NCBI RefSeq assembly: GCF_017356245.1
Contig: NZ_JAFMZZ010000001.1
Location: 760,262 to 824,261 of the forward strand
Direction of reading: 5' to 3'
Source of the DNA: Bordetella petrii
GTDB lineage: Bacteria > Pseudomonadota > Gammaproteobacteria > Burkholderiales > Burkholderiaceae_B
DNA length: 64,000 nucleotides
Position numbers and translations under genes: made by a program. Positions 62,766 to 64,000 of this stretch are shown piece after piece. Within the stretch, counting starts at the first letter, position 1. The number at the start of each line of letters is the position of its first letter. The notes below the pieces were generated by a model. That model made no database searches and was not told the DNA's origin. It saw nothing but the letters and a program-made list of their open reading frames with translations.

Positions 62766-63773
62766 ATGGCCTACGAGGCGTTTCTTTCGCAGGATGAAGT
62801 CGATGCGCTGCTGGCCGGCGTTACCGGCGAGAGCGACAGCAAATCCGGCGACGAGGCCGATGCGCGCGGCGCGCGCGCCTACGACCTGAGCTCGCCCGAC
62901 CGCGTGGTGCGGCGGCGCATGCAGACGCTCGAACTCATCAACGAGCGATTCGCCCGCCAGCTGCGCCACCTGCTGCTGAACTTCATGCGGCGCAATGCCG
63001 ACATCACGGTCGGCTCGATCAAGATACTGAAGTACGCCGACTTCGAACGCAATCTTCCGGTGCCCAGCAATCTGAACATGATCCAGATGAAGCCGCTGCG
63101 GGGCACGGCGCTGTTCACCTACGACCCCAGCCTGGTGTTCCTGGTGATCGACAGCCTGTTCGGAGGCGACGGCCGCTACCACACGCGCGTGGAAGGCCGC
63201 GATTTCACCACCACCGAGCAGCGCATCATCCGCCGCCTGCTGAACCTGACCCTGGAAAGCTACGGCAAGTCGTGGGACGCGGTGTACCCGATCGAATTCG
63301 AGTACGTGCGTTCCGAGATGCACACCAAGTTCGCCAGCATCACCGGCAACAACGAAGTTGTGGTGGTGTCGTCGTTCCATATCGAATTCGGCGCCACCGG
63401 CGGCGACCTGAACATCTGCCTGCCCTACTCGATGATCGAGCCGGTGCGCGATCTGCTGACCCGGCCGCTGCAGGAGGCCACCCTGGAAGAAGTCGACCAG
63501 CGCTGGACCCACCAGCTGTCGCGCCAGGTGCGCAGCGCCGACGTCGACCTGAGCGCCGAATTCGCCACGATTCCCTCCACCATCCGCGACCTGGTGCGCC
63601 TGAAGGCCGGCGACGTGCTGCCGATCGAAGTGCCCGAGACGATCGTCGCCAGCGTCAACGGCGTGCCGCTGATGGAATGCAGCTACGGCGTCTTCAACGG
63701 CCAATACGCCCTGCGCGTGCAGAACCTGTTTACCTACGAAAGCGATACACACGAGGCCCCCGACCATGACTGA
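62766..63773 (+). CDS. fliM: flagellar motor switch protein FliM
   Basis: 335 residues. The N-terminal peptide FLSQDEVDALLAGV is the CheY-P binding site. The middle domain includes GSIKILKYADFERNLPVPSNLNMIQMKPLRGTALFTYDPSLVFLVIDSLFGGDGR. The C-terminal FliN-like domain has LRLKAGDVLPIEVPETIVASVNGVPLMECSYGVFNGQYALRV-like strands. It builds the C-ring and relays chemotaxis signals to FliG. It overlaps fliN by 8 bp. Confidence 0.96.
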   Translation: MAYEAFLSQDEVDALLAGVTGESDSKSGDEADARGARAYDLSSPDRVVRRRMQTLELINERFARQLRHLLLNFMRRNADITVGSIKILKYADFERNLPVPSNLNMIQMKPLRGTALFTYDPSLVFLVIDSLFGGDGRYHTRVEGRDFTTTEQRIIRRLLNLTLESYGKSWDAVYPIEFEYVRSEMHTKFASITGNNEVVVVSSFHIEFGATGGDLNICLPYSMIEPVRDLLTRPLQEATLEEVDQRWTHQLSRQVRSADVDLSAEFATIPSTIRDLVRLKAGDVLPIEVPETIVASVNGVPLMECSYGVFNGQYALRVQNLFTYESDTHEAPDHD

Positions 63774-64000
63774 CACGAACGAGCCCGGCCAGGCCGGTTC
63801 CGGTTCGTCCGCCGCCCCGGCCGACGACTGGGCCGACGCGCTTGCCGAGCAATCCGCGGCGGCCCAGCCCCCCACCCAGGCCGACGGCCTGAAGCCGCAG
63901 GATGACTGGGCCGGCGCCATGGCCGAGCAGGCCGCCGCCGCCCCGGCAGCCCCCGCGGCGGCGGCGGCCGCCACGCCCGCGGCCCGCCCCGCCGGCGGCT
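63766..64000 (+). CDS. fliN: flagellar motor switch protein FliN (N-terminal part)
   Basis: Starts with the ATG at 63766 and runs off the window after 78 codons. Only the variable N-terminus is visible: MTDTNEPGQAGSGSS, then DDWADALAEQSAAA (from 63823) and a near repeat DDWAGAMAEQAAAA (from 63901), then Ala/Pro-rich sequence. The conserved SpoA domain lies outside. Identity follows from the position directly after fliM with 8-bp overlap. FliN completes the C-ring and docks FliH-FliI. Confidence 0.87.
   Translation, partial: MTDTNEPGQAGSGSSAAPADDWADALAEQSAAAQPPTQADGLKPQDDWAGAMAEQAAAAPAAPAAAAAATPAARPAGG

Overview
This window is a GC-rich chromosomal segment (about two-thirds G+C by eye) from a motile beta-proteobacterium of the Alcaligenaceae, most like environmental Bordetella or Achromobacter. 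Four things suggest this: several tripartite-tricarboxylate-type (Bug) and TRAP solute receptors, fused hydantoinase/oxoprolinase genes, the gmk-rpoZ-spoT and folC-dedD-cvpA-purF operons, and a flagellar block in the fliE / fliFGHIJK-LMN arrangement. The genus is an inference; no rRNA gene is present to settle it. I saw no tRNA, rRNA, insertion sequence, prophage, integrase or CRISPR array.

Layout. 1-6 kb holds housekeeping genes: AMP nucleosidase (cut by the window edge), an NlpC/P60 peptidase, a short-chain dehydrogenase, then gmk-rpoZ-spoT. 6-15 kb holds a Bug receptor divergent from a GntR regulator with three operator-like dyads between them, a glutamine-type ABC transporter (glnHPQ), a C45 acyltransferase-like Ntn hydrolase and a 1207-residue HyuA-HyuB (5-oxoprolinase/hydantoinase) fusion with its winged-helix regulator. 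15.8-24.6 kb holds a LysR regulator, a DUF4286-like protein, two tandem homologous TRAP transporters and a porin. 24.7-30.7 kb, on the minus strand, holds a third TRAP transporter with DUF2848, amidase and DUF1445 (putative hydro-lyase) genes. Together 8-31 kb looks like an accessory region for taking up and hydrolysing amides, lactams or organic acids.

31-44.6 kb holds a small unknown gene, AraC and LysR regulators, a DMT permease, the ybbA/tesA divergent pair with overlapping start codons, ppiD, a strongly structured 182-nt RNA candidate (possibly 6S-like), gdpD, rlmJ, dsbB, and the folC-dedD-cvpA-purF operon. 44.8-48.6 kb is a catabolic operon: cupin, Bug receptor, CoA-transferase, acyl-CoA dehydrogenase. 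It is followed by about 480 bp of nested inverted repeats and an IclR regulator.

49.9-64 kb is flagellar. A good sigma-28 (FliA) promoter precedes flaG-fliD-fliS-fliT, then come a second FliK-type protein translationally coupled to a free-standing FlhB C-terminal domain and a small unknown gene. fliE is divergent from fliF-fliG-fliH-fliI-fliJ-fliK, followed by fliL-fliM-fliN (fliN cut by the window end). Flagellin itself is not in the window.

The most unusual signals are a GGTGTCTGAC-type palindrome found only between convergent genes (four places), the structured RNA upstream of gdpD, the FliK-like/FlhB-C pair, and the clustering of 5-oxoprolinase-like, DUF1445 and amidase genes with three TRAP transporters.
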